Below the pieces are notes generated by a model. That model made no database searches and was not told the origin of the DNA. It worked only from the letters and a program-made list of their open reading frames with translations. A program made the position numbers and the translations under genes. This document shows positions 1-8,667 of a stretch of 64,000 bases of DNA, piece by piece. The number at the start of each line of letters is the position of its first letter. Within the stretch, counting starts at the first letter, position 1. Source of the DNA: Pseudomonas arcuscaelestis (GTDB lineage Bacteria > Pseudomonadota > Gammaproteobacteria > Pseudomonadales > Pseudomonadaceae); NCBI RefSeq assembly GCF_016881005.1, contig NZ_JACOPV010000012.1:62001-126000 (forward strand), in the 5' to 3' direction.

Positions 1-1
1 T

Positions 2-196
2 GGCTGGAGTGGCGAGCTGCGGGCTATTGGCGATGTGCTACGCGACCAACTGAGCCATATGCGCCAGTGCGGCTTCGACAGCTTCGCGGTACGTGAAGAC
101 AAGTGCGCAGAGGACGCACTCAAGGGCCTGGCGGGGATGAGCGTGTTGTACGGTCGCTCGGTTATCGAGCCGCGGCCATTGTTCAGGCGGCGCTAG
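2..196 (+). CDS. C-terminal part of a DUF934 family protein (5' cut by window edge)
   Basis: Only the last 64 codons are present; the frame is open from the window edge to the TAG at 194-196. The peptide contains the block GELRAIGDVLRDQL followed by a CGFDSFAVR motif and an EDALKGL helix, which is the C-terminal signature of DUF934 proteins. In Pseudomonas these are encoded just downstream of the sulfite reductase gene cysI and are thought to assist assimilatory sulfite reduction, so cysI probably lies to the left of the window. Family assignment is from memory of the motif; the molecular function is not established. Confidence 0.75.
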   Translation, partial: GWSGELRAIGDVLRDQLSHMRQCGFDSFAVREDKCAEDALKGLAGMSVLYGRSVIEPRPLFRRR

Positions 197-250
197 GGCT
201 TCGCTAGAACGTGTAGCGATCGGCTTACTTGGTGGGTTGCGCTTCATCGC

Positions 251-280
251 AGGGGCCTATCCTTGAGGGATAGGCCCCTT
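251..280. terminator. Hairpin between convergent genes
   Basis: A perfect 12-bp inverted repeat (AGGGGCCTATCC, loop TTGAG, then its complement) lies between the convergent DUF934 and phosphate transporter genes. It ends a few bases from the transporter stop codon. There is no long T tract on either side, so it may be a bidirectional terminator or an mRNA-stabilising hairpin. Confidence 0.55.
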
Positions 281-286
281 GAAGAC

Positions 287-1903
287 TCAGAAAACGTGCC
301 GCAGTAACCAGTACAATCCACCCGCCAGCACAATCGAGGCTGGCAACGTCAGTACCCAGGCCATCAGCAGATTGAAAATGGTCTTCATTTGCAGGCCTGA
401 GCCATTGGCAACCATGGTGCCGGCCACCCCCGAAGACAACACATGGGTCGTCGACACTGGCAGGCCGTACATGTCGGCCGCGCCAATGGTGCACATTGCC
501 ACCAACTCTGCAGAAGCGCCCTGGGCGTAGGTCAGGTGCGTGTTGCCGATCTTCTCGCCCACCGTGACCACAATGCGGCGCCAGCCAACCATGGTCCCAA
601 GCCCAAGGGCGATGGCCACGGCAATCTTGACCCACAGCGGTATGTAGCGCGTGGCGTCGTCTAGCTGATGCTTGAATAGCTGCACTTTGCCCTGGGTGTC
701 GGCGCTGAATGTCACCAGTTGGTGTTTGTCGATCAGGCGAATGGTTTCGCTGGTCAGGTACATGTCGTTGCGCACGTTGACCATGGCTTCGGCGGGCACC
801 CGGCTCAATGAGCCGTAGCCGGCGACTTCATCACCAATGGCGCCGCTCAGGGCGGCCAGGGCAGGCACCAGCTGCGGATTGGCTGCCGGTTGGCGAATAA
901 ATTCGGTCAGCACCTTTCTAGGGTCGGCACTCAACAATTGTGGGGCCTCACGCTGCAACGCATGTTGGGTGGCCTCGGCCACCGTGGCAAACTGCAAGGA
1001 CTGTTCGGCAGGCATGGTCCGGTTCAGGGCGTAGGCCATGGGCAGTGTACCGACCAGAATCAGCATGATCAGGCCCATGCCTTTCTGGCCGTCATTGGAG
1101 CCGTGGGCAAACGACACCCCGGTGCAGGTCAGGATCAGCAAGCCGCGAATCCACCAAGGCGGGGGCGTATTGCCGACCGGTGCCTGGTACAGGTCGCGGC
1201 GCTTGACCAGTTGGCGCAATGCCAGCAACAACAAGGCGGCGCAGACAAAACCCACCAGGGGGGATAACAGCAATGAGTAGCCCACTTTGCTCGCCTGGGT
1301 CCAATCCACACCGCTGGTGCCGTCACGGCCGTGCATCAATGCATTGGCGACGCCGACACCGATGATCGAGCCGATCAGGGTGTGGGAGGAGGAGGCGGGC
1401 AGGCCCAGCCACCAGGTGCCCAGGTTCCAGATAATCGCCGACAGCAGCAGGGCGAAGACCATGGCGAAGCCTGCCGAGGAGCCCACCTTGAGCATTAACT
1501 CGACCGGTAACAGGGCGATAATGCCGAAGGCGACGGCACCGCTGGATAACAGTACGCCGAGAAAGTTGAAAAACCCCGACCACACCACTGCAACCGAGGC
1601 GGGTAGAGAATGGGTATAGATCACCGTGGCGACGGCATTGGCAGTATCGTGAAAGCCGTTGACGAACTCAAAACCCAGGGCGATCAGCAGCGCCACCCCA
1701 AGGAGCAGGAAGGGTGTCCAGGTAGTGACCACTGTACCGCTAGCATCGATATCTTGCACCAGGCTCCAAGCGGTGTAGAGCAACCCCGCCAGCAGTAGCC
1801 CGATGAACAGAGTCAGGGTGCCGCGGCTGGGCTTGTGGCTCAGGCGCGGCTTTGCATCGGGCGCGGCTGGCGATGTACGGCTGGCCAGCGTTGGGGTAGT
1901 CAT
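287..1903 (-). CDS. PiT family inorganic phosphate transporter
   Basis: A 538-residue inner membrane protein of the PiT family, which takes up phosphate (often as metal phosphate) using the proton or sodium gradient. The two PiT signature copies are visible: the N-terminal one around GFEFVNGFHDTANAVATVIYT with the following GLPASSSHTLIGSIIG block, and the C-terminal one around FAHGSNDGQKGMG and GLPVSTTHVLSSGVAG. Many hydrophobic segments surround a less hydrophobic central loop. The ATG at 1903 is chosen because GGAG sits five bases upstream; an in-frame ATG ten codons earlier has no comparable site. It is divergent from the DUF488 gene across about 110 bp. No clear Pho box was recognised. 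Confidence 0.9.
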   Translation of the reverse strand: MTTPTLASRTSPAAPDAKPRLSHKPSRGTLTLFIGLLLAGLLYTAWSLVQDIDASGTVVTTWTPFLLLGVALLIALGFEFVNGFHDTANAVATVIYTHSLPASVAVVWSGFFNFLGVLLSSGAVAFGIIALLPVELMLKVGSSAGFAMVFALLLSAIIWNLGTWWLGLPASSSHTLIGSIIGVGVANALMHGRDGTSGVDWTQASKVGYSLLLSPLVGFVCAALLLLALRQLVKRRDLYQAPVGNTPPPWWIRGLLILTCTGVSFAHGSNDGQKGMGLIMLILVGTLPMAYALNRTMPAEQSLQFATVAEATQHALQREAPQLLSADPRKVLTEFIRQPAANPQLVPALAALSGAIGDEVAGYGSLSRVPAEAMVNVRNDMYLTSETIRLIDKHQLVTFSADTQGKVQLFKHQLDDATRYIPLWVKIAVAIALGLGTMVGWRRIVVTVGEKIGNTHLTYAQGASAELVAMCTIGAADMYGLPVSTTHVLSSGVAGTMVANGSGLQMKTIFNLLMAWVLTLPASIVLAGGLYWLLRHVF

Positions 1904-2012
1904 AGTGACTCCGTGTTGGTTTACCTCCGGCAAGCATAAAAAAACTTTCTGAAATCAAGCTGACTACGATCAATGAAAGCTCTAGGCTGAGACAAAAAGT
2001 GACGAGGTGTCG

Positions 2013-2411
2013 ATGATCCGCTGCAAGCGAGTTTATGACCCTATCGGGCCTGAAGACGGCCAGCGCGTGCTGGTAGACCGGTTGTGGCCGCGCAACAAGC
2101 GCAAGGATCAGTTGCAGGCGCTGTGGCTGCCGGAGGTTGCGCCCTCGACGACATTGCGCCAGGCCTTTCATAAGGGCGAAGTGGACTTTGCCGGGTTCAC
2201 TCAGCGTTATCGTCAGGAGCTGACGGCTCGGCCGGAGCATTGGTGGTCATTGTTGGGTATGGCGGCGAAGGCTGACCTGACCCTGCTGTATGCTGGCAAG
2301 GACACCGAGCACAACAACGCACAGGTGCTGGCGCAATGGCTGGAGGATGAGCTGGACCGACAGGGGCCTGGCAGTTCGCCGGTTTGTTATGCCGGCGAAA
2401 TCAAGCCCTGA
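2013..2411 (+). CDS. DUF488 (YeaO-like) family protein
   Basis: A 132-residue cytoplasmic protein with the YeaO/DUF488 pattern: an early KRVYDP segment, VLVDRLWPR, a WLPEVAPS stretch, LRQAFH and a late TLLYAGKD. Function in the family is unknown. The ATG at 2013 has AGG five bases upstream; the GTG two codons earlier overlaps that site, so ATG is preferred. It is followed closely by the GNAT gene on the same strand, and the two are probably co-transcribed. Confidence 0.82.
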   Translation: MIRCKRVYDPIGPEDGQRVLVDRLWPRNKRKDQLQALWLPEVAPSTTLRQAFHKGEVDFAGFTQRYRQELTARPEHWWSLLGMAAKADLTLLYAGKDTEHNNAQVLAQWLEDELDRQGPGSSPVCYAGEIKP

Positions 2412-2455
2412 CCCTCGCCAATCGCCGCCAACATTCTCGACCCGGACCCATCCCA

Positions 2456-2881
2456 TTGCAGCTTATTCCCGCTACCGACCAGCACTGCGCTTTTGCCCGC
2501 GATCTTACCCGCCGGGCCATGCTGCGTTATTACCGGGAATTCGATCTGCTCTGGATCGAAGACGCGTTCGATCAGGCCTGGGGCTGGCGTGAGCAATGGT
2601 TAATCATGGAAAACGACGAAGTTCTGGGCTTTTGCAGCCTCAGCCAAGACCGCCACGCGCTGTACATCCGCGAATTGCATCTGCTCGAGCAGGCCCGCGG
2701 GCGCGGTATTGGGGCAGAGGTGCTTGAGCAGTTGGCCGGCTGGGCTGCAGACCGGCGCTTGGGGCAGTTACGCCTGACCGTGTTCAAGAGCAACCCGGCG
2801 CAGGCCTTGTACCGGCGCCGGGGCTTTGAAGCGGTGGGTGAGGATGAATGCTTTTTGCGTATGCAGCGGGTTATCGTCTAG
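2456..2881 (+). CDS. GNAT family N-acetyltransferase
   Basis: A Gcn5-related N-acetyltransferase of about 141 residues. The acetyl-CoA binding motif A is clear (IRELHLLEQARGRGIGAEVLEQL), followed by the usual LRLTVFKSNPAQALYRRRGF alpha4-beta6 motif. The substrate cannot be told. The start is uncertain: the frame is open from 2384 (TTG, inside the previous gene), and the first beta-strand of the fold (LQLIPATD) begins at a TTG at 2456, while the first ATG (2519) would remove that strand. Its 3' end overlaps the convergent algG-like gene by 11 bp. Confidence 0.8.
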   Translation: MQLIPATDQHCAFARDLTRRAMLRYYREFDLLWIEDAFDQAWGWREQWLIMENDEVLGFCSLSQDRHALYIRELHLLEQARGRGIGAEVLEQLAGWAADRRLGQLRLTVFKSNPAQALYRRRGFEAVGEDECFLRMQRVIV

Positions 2882-4373
2882 CGCTCTGTACACACGACAA
2901 CGCACCTGGTGCCGCCGCCTGTGCCACCCGATTGACACGGACAATACAGCCCTGGCGCTGGGTGGCATCAAGCAAGGGCCCCTGAACGCTCAGCAGGTCG
3001 CCGATCAACAGGTTTTGCAACAGCGGTTTTCCTTCGAAGCGATTATGGCCGAGCACCACCTGCTGCACACCCTCGATACGTACCACCGCCTTGCCTGCTG
3101 TACCCAGGACATTGCCGCTGAGCGTCAGCGGACCCGCTAGCGGCGCAGCGTTGCGCACGCTGATGGCATATTCAGGGGTATTGCCGATGCGGTTATTGAC
3201 GATGATTGCGCCGCTCACGTCGCTGGCATCCACGGCGCTGCCCTGGCTGTTGCCGACCAGGTTGTCTTCGATCAACAGCGGGGCCTGTGGGGTAGGCGCC
3301 AGGCTGCGCAGTTGCAGGCCGTTGCCGCGGCTGTCACCGATCAGGTTGGCGCTGAGCGATAGCGCGCCACGCTGGTCACTGATTTCAATGGCGGCCTTGT
3401 TCGCGCCAAGGATCAGGTTGCGCTCGATGCGAGCCACCGATTGTCCGCGCACCCGAATGCCGCTGTTGTTGTCGATACCGCGCAGTTGGTTGTTGACCAC
3501 GCTGACTCGGCTGTCGCGCACGTCGATGGCGTACTGCTGGGACTGTTCGAAGCGGCTGTCGTCGATCTGCGCCTGACTGTGTTGCAGCTCGACAGCGCTG
3601 GACAGTTCTTTGAACTGGCTGTTACGCACGATCACCGTGGCTGGCGCGGTGTTCGCCGACTGTTGGCTGCTCAAGGCGGTAGTCAGGCCTCTGGATAAGT
3701 TGGCGTTGTAGCCAAGGCGCTCCAGCGTCGAACCGATCACCTGGGTATGGCTGCCTGCCCAGGCCACGACGAACGGGCGCCAGGCGCGGTCGGTGCTGCT
3801 GGGTTTGTCCCCGGCAACGCTGGCCAGGCGTGACTGGTTCAGGCCCAGCCAGCCTTGGTTGATCAGCGCGGTACCGGAGAAGCTGTACAAATACAGGCTG
3901 GTGCCTTCGAGCACCAGGCCGCCATCGCCCGCAATCATCAGCGGGTAGCTGAGCAGGTAACCGTCCTTGTAGCGTTTGATGATGCGCGGGTTGTTCAGGT
4001 CATCATGCAGTTGCGCCAGGGTAATGCTGCCGCCGCGAACGAGCACCGCTTGTGGGTGGTGTGCCTGATAACCGGCCATGGCCCGAAACAGCCCATTGTT
4101 GACGAACGGCTCGAACGGCCAGCTACCGGCCTGCGAGGAGAACATCGGTTGCAGGCTGACACTGGCACGGCCGACCGGGCGCGGGCGCTCGGTAACCTGC
4201 AGGTGCACCGCTTGGGTTACCTGTCGCTGCACCTGCTGCAACTGTGTTTGATGCTCATTCTCGCTGACGACACTCAGCGCTTGCTGCAGCGGCAGGCTTT
4301 GGCTTGCGGCCTGCGCCGTGCCTGCGCAGAGCAGGACGGCAAGACAGCAAAGGGATAGAGGGCGCATGGCCAT
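2871..4373 (-). CDS. algG: AlgG-like right-handed beta-helix protein, probably catalytically impaired
   Basis: A 500-residue periplasmic protein with a signal peptide (cut near AQA-AS, residue 23) and a parallel beta-helix made of repeated N-x-I/L turns. Homology to AlgG, the mannuronan C5-epimerase, is visible in the N-terminal block (TLAQLHDDLNNPRIIKRY) and in WRPFVVAWAGSHTQVIGS...LGYNANLSRG, which matches the AlgG RPFLVSWGG and FGYAKSKSYG region. However, the AlgG catalytic DPHD motif aligns to DVRD (residues 284-287), so the proline and the catalytic histidine are gone, and the nearby KKHGIIVSR segment aligns to NNSGIRVRG. Last gene of the operon, whereas algG normally follows algE. It may be a structural part of the export scaffold rather than an epimerase. 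Confidence 0.75.
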   Translation of the reverse strand: MAMRPLSLCCLAVLLCAGTAQAASQSLPLQQALSVVSENEHQTQLQQVQRQVTQAVHLQVTERPRPVGRASVSLQPMFSSQAGSWPFEPFVNNGLFRAMAGYQAHHPQAVLVRGGSITLAQLHDDLNNPRIIKRYKDGYLLSYPLMIAGDGGLVLEGTSLYLYSFSGTALINQGWLGLNQSRLASVAGDKPSSTDRAWRPFVVAWAGSHTQVIGSTLERLGYNANLSRGLTTALSSQQSANTAPATVIVRNSQFKELSSAVELQHSQAQIDDSRFEQSQQYAIDVRDSRVSVVNNQLRGIDNNSGIRVRGQSVARIERNLILGANKAAIEISDQRGALSLSANLIGDSRGNGLQLRSLAPTPQAPLLIEDNLVGNSQGSAVDASDVSGAIIVNNRIGNTPEYAISVRNAAPLAGPLTLSGNVLGTAGKAVVRIEGVQQVVLGHNRFEGKPLLQNLLIGDLLSVQGPLLDATQRQGCIVRVNRVAQAAAPGALSCVQSARR

Positions 4374-4390
4374 GGCGATTCGTCCTTGGG

Positions 4391-5506
4391 TTACGGCAAT
4401 TTGGGGTAGAGCGGCTTGAGCGGGCCGCCAATCTGGCTGTAGTTGTCGACGTCGCCGTCTTCGTTTTCGTACAGCTGGCGCGCCAGGCGATGATCCGGCG
4501 TTCGCGCCAGAAAGGGGATAAGCCAGGCCAGTTTATAAGGGGCCACCGAGGTCTGTGACTTGCCCTTGAGTTCAGGCAGCGCGTCGGGATCGAGGATGCT
4601 GCGCGCGGCAAAGTTGGCCAGCAGATCCAGGGTCTGTTGATCCTCGGTGCTCCAAGGCAAGTGATTGACCCGCGCCGATTCGGCGAGCAATACCAGGGGT
4701 ACCAGTGCGTACTGACTGTAAGTGGCGGCCAGCTTGCCGCGAGCGACTTCCAGTGGCAGATAGGCATAACTGCCATCACTGGCTTTGACGGCTTGCTGCA
4801 AGCCACGGCGCAGGTTGCCGTCAGCCCACTGGATGAAATCGTCGCGCTGAATCAACATGCCGGTTGCCGCCACGGCCCAGGCAGCCCAGTAATCATGGTT
4901 GTTGAACCAGGCGAAGCTGGAGGCGCGGCGTGGCTGGTATTCAGCAATGATGCGCTCGCCCAACTGGGCGAACCATTCGCGCTGTTGCGCCGACAGTTGC
5001 AATTTGCCGTCGCTGGCGGCCTGGGTCATCAGTAAGGTCGAAGCCATTGCCGCCACCGCCCACTTGCGCGCCGCCATGCCGGTGCTGCTGGCGTCCGGGT
5101 TGAGCAGGGCGCCGGCTTGTGCCCAGTGCTGCAGCCATTGGTCCTGGCAGGCCAGGGCCATATTGGCTTCCTGTGGCGTTTTCGCCCGCTGGAAGCGCTT
5201 GCTGGCATAGATAAGCCCACCAATGAACTGCTTGACCTGCTTGCCGATTTTTTCGCTGTCGGCATCCGGGCTGCTGCGCAACGTCGACTTGGTCGCATCA
5301 CGCTGGTCGTACTTGCTCTTCATCTGCAGGCTGCCGGTGTACGGCGCCGGAGGCTCCTTGCTGCACTGCAGGGTACGGTAGTCGGCGATCATCGCTGACT
5401 GCGTGGTTGCCCGAGGCGGCCAGATCGAACTGGCTGCCAGGCTTTGACTCAATTGCAGGCTGGCGCACAGGCTAAGGGCCAGTACGCTCCAGGTCTTCAC
5501 AGGCAT
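4391..5506 (-). CDS. algL: AlgL-like periplasmic alginate lyase
   Basis: A 371-residue member of the alginate lyase family (polysaccharide lyase 5), with a signal peptide ending around residue 25 (SLA-AS). The family signature NNHDYW is present at residues 202-207; the canonical motif is NNHSYW, so the catalytic histidine (204) and tyrosine are kept with one change. In alginate producers AlgL clears polymer that strays into the periplasm. The start at 5506 overlaps the end of algX by 10 bp, indicating translational coupling. Lyase chemistry is inferred from the motif; specificity for this cluster's own polymer is an inference. Confidence 0.85.
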   Translation of the reverse strand: MPVKTWSVLALSLCASLQLSQSLAASSIWPPRATTQSAMIADYRTLQCSKEPPAPYTGSLQMKSKYDQRDATKSTLRSSPDADSEKIGKQVKQFIGGLIYASKRFQRAKTPQEANMALACQDQWLQHWAQAGALLNPDASSTGMAARKWAVAAMASTLLMTQAASDGKLQLSAQQREWFAQLGERIIAEYQPRRASSFAWFNNHDYWAAWAVAATGMLIQRDDFIQWADGNLRRGLQQAVKASDGSYAYLPLEVARGKLAATYSQYALVPLVLLAESARVNHLPWSTEDQQTLDLLANFAARSILDPDALPELKGKSQTSVAPYKLAWLIPFLARTPDHRLARQLYENEDGDVDNYSQIGGPLKPLYPKLP

Positions 5507-6891
5507 AGTCGGGTTTCCACCTGGGTGGCGGCAGTGCCGGGTTTGGTTGGCTCCATGAACACCGAGAGCAGGTTGGCACCGGCAAATTCCTTGGCGCGGC
5601 TCAACTCCAAGTAGTACTGGCCGCCGGTAACCACCGCTTCACGGCGGAACCAGACCTTGTCGCGAGCACCATTGTCGTAATAGACAATCACGTAGAAATC
5701 CTTGACGTTCTTGTCGCTGATGCGGATATCCAGGAAGCCGCCATTCACGGTCTTGCGTGCTTCGCCTGCGTTGCTGAGCAGCTCGATACGGTCGTTGACC
5801 TTCAGCGCAGGACGCTGCAGGCGGTTGGCCATAACTTCGCTGGACACCGGGCAGCCGCCCTTGATCGCCGGAATCAGCTGGCGGTACATCAGGTCCGACT
5901 CCAACTGATAGTTGGCCGGCAACTCCCAGATAATCAGCTTGGGCGGTGCCTTGGGCTTGTAGTTTTCCGACAACAGGTATTCAAGCAACGAGCCATCCTG
6001 GCCAACGCCGGGCAGGGCGTAGTTGAGGATGTCGACGTCCAGGTATTGCTTGAGGTAGCCGTCGAAGTTGAACTGCTTGCTTTCGTCTTCCCGAGCGGCG
6101 GCGTTACTGTCACCGACGAGAATTACTTGCGGGTCTGGAGCATCGTCGAACAAGGCATCGGCGCCCTGGTCTTCGGGGATCGTCTGGAAGCCGCGCACGT
6201 ACTGAAAGCCGTAGTTGTTGCCACAGATGTAGCTCAGCGCCAGGTTCAAGGTACCGTCCTTGGGCAGCATCACCCCAGGCTCGGTGCGATAGTGTTTCTT
6301 GTCCAGCGCGGCATAGAACGGCTGGCGCCGGACTTCTTCGGCCAGAAGACGTGCGGTGGCCTCGGCGCCAGCCGGTGTCCAGTGGTGATCGCGGCGAAAG
6401 AAAAACTCACCTTCAGGTGGGTTTTGCACCAGTTGCATCATCGGTGCGACCACGGCGCCGCCACTGCGTAGCTGTTGCAGGTAGCTGCCCAGGTTGCCAC
6501 TGGCGCGATTGAAGTCGAAGCCGTGCAGTTTGTCGGCATACAGCTTGTCGCGGTGCATCAGCCCGCGCGTTGGCTGGATGGCCATGGCCACCTGGATGCC
6601 CTGACGATGGAAGGTGTCCATCAGGCGGGCGAACTCCGGGCGCATAGGCGCCGGGATGCCGAAATTGTTGGTCAGGTCCACGGCTGAACGAAACAGCCAG
6701 CGGTCCTTGCCCGGAACGATTTCACGCATCAACTTCATGCGGCCTTCGGCGTAGTGCTGGGGGTTGCTCAAGCCGGGGCAAACCAGGCACTCCAGGCCTT
6801 TGCAGGTGGCCTGGTTGCTGTCGGCGGCGACACCCTGCACGCTGAACAGGGCGCCTGCGGCGGCGAGGCCAAGGGCGAATAGGCTTTTCAT
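5497..6891 (-). CDS. algX: AlgX-like terminal alginate O-acetyltransferase
   Basis: A 464-residue periplasmic protein that in alginate systems transfers acetyl groups to mannuronate residues. It has a signal peptide (cut near VAA-DS, residue 23), an SGNH-hydrolase-like domain with the triad visible as D168 and H170 in RRDHHWTP and S262 in GDSNAA, and a C-terminal beta-rich carbohydrate-binding-like region. These match the known AlgX triad (Asp174, His176, Ser269 in P. aeruginosa). The ATG at 6891 is chosen because the signal peptide starts there; a GTG four codons upstream overlaps the algF stop and is the alternative. Placed after algF instead of after algG. Confidence 0.88.
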   Translation of the reverse strand: MKSLFALGLAAAGALFSVQGVAADSNQATCKGLECLVCPGLSNPQHYAEGRMKLMREIVPGKDRWLFRSAVDLTNNFGIPAPMRPEFARLMDTFHRQGIQVAMAIQPTRGLMHRDKLYADKLHGFDFNRASGNLGSYLQQLRSGGAVVAPMMQLVQNPPEGEFFFRRDHHWTPAGAEATARLLAEEVRRQPFYAALDKKHYRTEPGVMLPKDGTLNLALSYICGNNYGFQYVRGFQTIPEDQGADALFDDAPDPQVILVGDSNAAAREDESKQFNFDGYLKQYLDVDILNYALPGVGQDGSLLEYLLSENYKPKAPPKLIIWELPANYQLESDLMYRQLIPAIKGGCPVSSEVMANRLQRPALKVNDRIELLSNAGEARKTVNGGFLDIRISDKNVKDFYVIVYYDNGARDKVWFRREAVVTGGQYYLELSRAKEFAGANLLSVFMEPTKPGTAATQVETRLCL

Positions 6892-6899
6892 GGCGCCAC

Positions 6900-7544
6900 T
6901 CACTCGCTCGCGTCGATGCTGTTGGCCAGGCTCATGCTCCGATAGCCAGTACCTTGAGGCAGCAGTACGTAGCTATAGGAGCGGCCTTTTTTCAGGAACA
7001 GCTCGTCGAACTGGGCAACTTTCTGCTGATCGTCATAGGCAGCAAAACCGATCTTGATTTCGTTGACCATGCGGCTGCCGGTTTGGTCCTGGCCCAGGGT
7101 GTCGACCACTACGCTTTTGCCGTCGACGGTCTTGAGCGCCACTTTGGTCGGGGTCAGGTTATAGAACGCGATCTGCGCTTTTTTCGGCTCGTTGACGTAC
7201 TTGTCGGCGATCAGGGTCAACTTGCTGCCGTCATAGACCACGGTGCTGGCGGCGTTGGCCTTGAGTTGCGGTTCGATAGCCTTGTTCCCTACGGCGATCT
7301 TGTGGCTGCCGGCGGGCGTGAAGCGGTACCCACTGAGTTGCCCGGCGGCAACGCGCTGAGGGGTGAGTTTGCCACTGAGGGTCACGTCGATGTTGCTGTC
7401 AGACAAGTTGAGTACGCGCACGAAGGCCGAATCGGCGGGTGCTACGGCGTCGTACAGATCAGCATTGCCTTCTGCGGCGATGCCCTGGCTGCTGATCAGT
7501 ACAAGGGTAGTAGCGGTGAGCAATTGCTTGAGCGAACGATTCAT
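6900..7544 (-). CDS. algF: AlgF-like periplasmic O-acetylation protein
   Basis: A 214-residue periplasmic protein with a signal peptide (cut near GIA-AEG). It shares the AlgF opening pattern (LYD...AP.DSAFVRVLNLS) and an internal repeat-like second half (AQIAFYNLTPTKVALKTVDGKSVVV). AlgF is needed for alginate acetylation, probably as an adaptor between AlgJ and AlgX. Similarity to the classical protein looks low, so the call rests largely on position between algJ and algX. RBS AAGGAG is eight bases before the ATG, and its stop overlaps the upstream GTG option of algX. Confidence 0.8.
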   Translation of the reverse strand: MNRSLKQLLTATTLVLISSQGIAAEGNADLYDAVAPADSAFVRVLNLSDSNIDVTLSGKLTPQRVAAGQLSGYRFTPAGSHKIAVGNKAIEPQLKANAASTVVYDGSKLTLIADKYVNEPKKAQIAFYNLTPTKVALKTVDGKSVVVDTLGQDQTGSRMVNEIKIGFAAYDDQQKVAQFDELFLKKGRSYSYVLLPQGTGYRSMSLANSIDASE

Positions 7545-7563
7545 GATGATCTCCTTGAAAGTC

Positions 7564-8658
7564 TCAGAAATGTTGGGTCTGGCCGGGTCGGCTCAACGAG
7601 CCAAGGCGGTGGGCAAGCAGGGTACGCAGGGGGAACTCCCAGACCACTGTGTCGATCTGTGGGTTGTTCAGGTCGTCGCTGGCCAGGAACTGGTTCATGG
7701 CCTCGAACGGCCCGCGAGCTTCTACCGCGACACTGAGCAGGTCGCGGTTGAGGGCTTCCTTGAGAAAACCGGTGAAGTTCCAGTCGTCGATCTTGCTGTA
7801 GCTGGTGCCGACCAGCAGCAGGCTCTGTTGTTCGTCGGCGAACAGGGCGTCACTGTCCTGCTCGGCCTTGAGGGTTTCGTACAGGGCAATCTGATTGGGA
7901 CCAAACTGCGGGGCCAGTTGTGCATGATTGAACTGCACATAGTTCATCAGGTCGCCCTTGACCGCTTTCTGCGCAACCTTGTGCGACACGTAGCGTTCAT
8001 CGCCCAACAACTCTGGGCGCTGACGGGCCAGCTCATAAGCGGTCAGGCGTGCGCCTTCCGGGCTCCAATGGGTATCGGACTTGAGAAACAGCTCCGGGCC
8101 ACCGAGGTTGCTCAAGAATGCCGAACGCACTGGCGTGACGTCGATCTTGTTTGCCTGCAGGCCCGCAACGAAGCGGTCGTACAGACTGATGGCGCGTGGG
8201 TCGACAGCGCGTTCGGCATGGCTTGAGTAGATGTCTACCTTCATCGGCAGGGGAAGCACGATCAGGCGCTTGTTGTGTGCCTTGAGCTTTTCTTCGACCT
8301 CGGCGATCTGCGCCAGTTGACCGTCGAGGTTAGCTTGCAGGTTGTTCGGCACACGGTACTCCTGGTTGGTGAACAACCAGCCGTCCTTGCCCAGCACCAC
8401 ACCTTTGGTGCCCTCGCCAAACAGGCGATATTGGGCGTTGGCCCACAGCTCTACCGACGGTTCGCGCAGGAAGAAGCGTTTGTCATAGACCTGTTCGAAC
8501 TTGCGCAGCAATTTGCCATCGACAAACAGGTTCCAGGCATCGCTCTGGTTCTTGGCGAAACTGAACACCGGTGGTAGGGAGTAGATGAACATCCCTGCCA
8601 GCGCCACGGCAAAAAGAATGCCGTTGACCTTGCTCGCCGAATTCATGACCGGGTACAT
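7564..8658 (-). CDS. algJ: AlgJ-like membrane-anchored O-acetyltransferase
   Basis: A 364-residue protein with an uncleaved N-terminal membrane anchor (about residues 12-30) and a periplasmic SGNH-like domain. The catalytic residues seen in AlgJ are present as D195 and H197 in SDTHWSP and S286 in VGTSYS. AlgJ relays acetyl groups delivered by the MBOAT protein AlgI towards AlgX. The start at 8658 has AGGAGA nearby. It sits 9 bp after algI and 19 bp before algF, the normal I-J-F order, although the whole block has moved directly behind algE. Confidence 0.87.
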   Translation of the reverse strand: MYPVMNSASKVNGILFAVALAGMFIYSLPPVFSFAKNQSDAWNLFVDGKLLRKFEQVYDKRFFLREPSVELWANAQYRLFGEGTKGVVLGKDGWLFTNQEYRVPNNLQANLDGQLAQIAEVEEKLKAHNKRLIVLPLPMKVDIYSSHAERAVDPRAISLYDRFVAGLQANKIDVTPVRSAFLSNLGGPELFLKSDTHWSPEGARLTAYELARQRPELLGDERYVSHKVAQKAVKGDLMNYVQFNHAQLAPQFGPNQIALYETLKAEQDSDALFADEQQSLLLVGTSYSKIDDWNFTGFLKEALNRDLLSVAVEARGPFEAMNQFLASDDLNNPQIDTVVWEFPLRTLLAHRLGSLSRPGQTQHF

Positions 8659-8667
8659 GGCGGTCTC

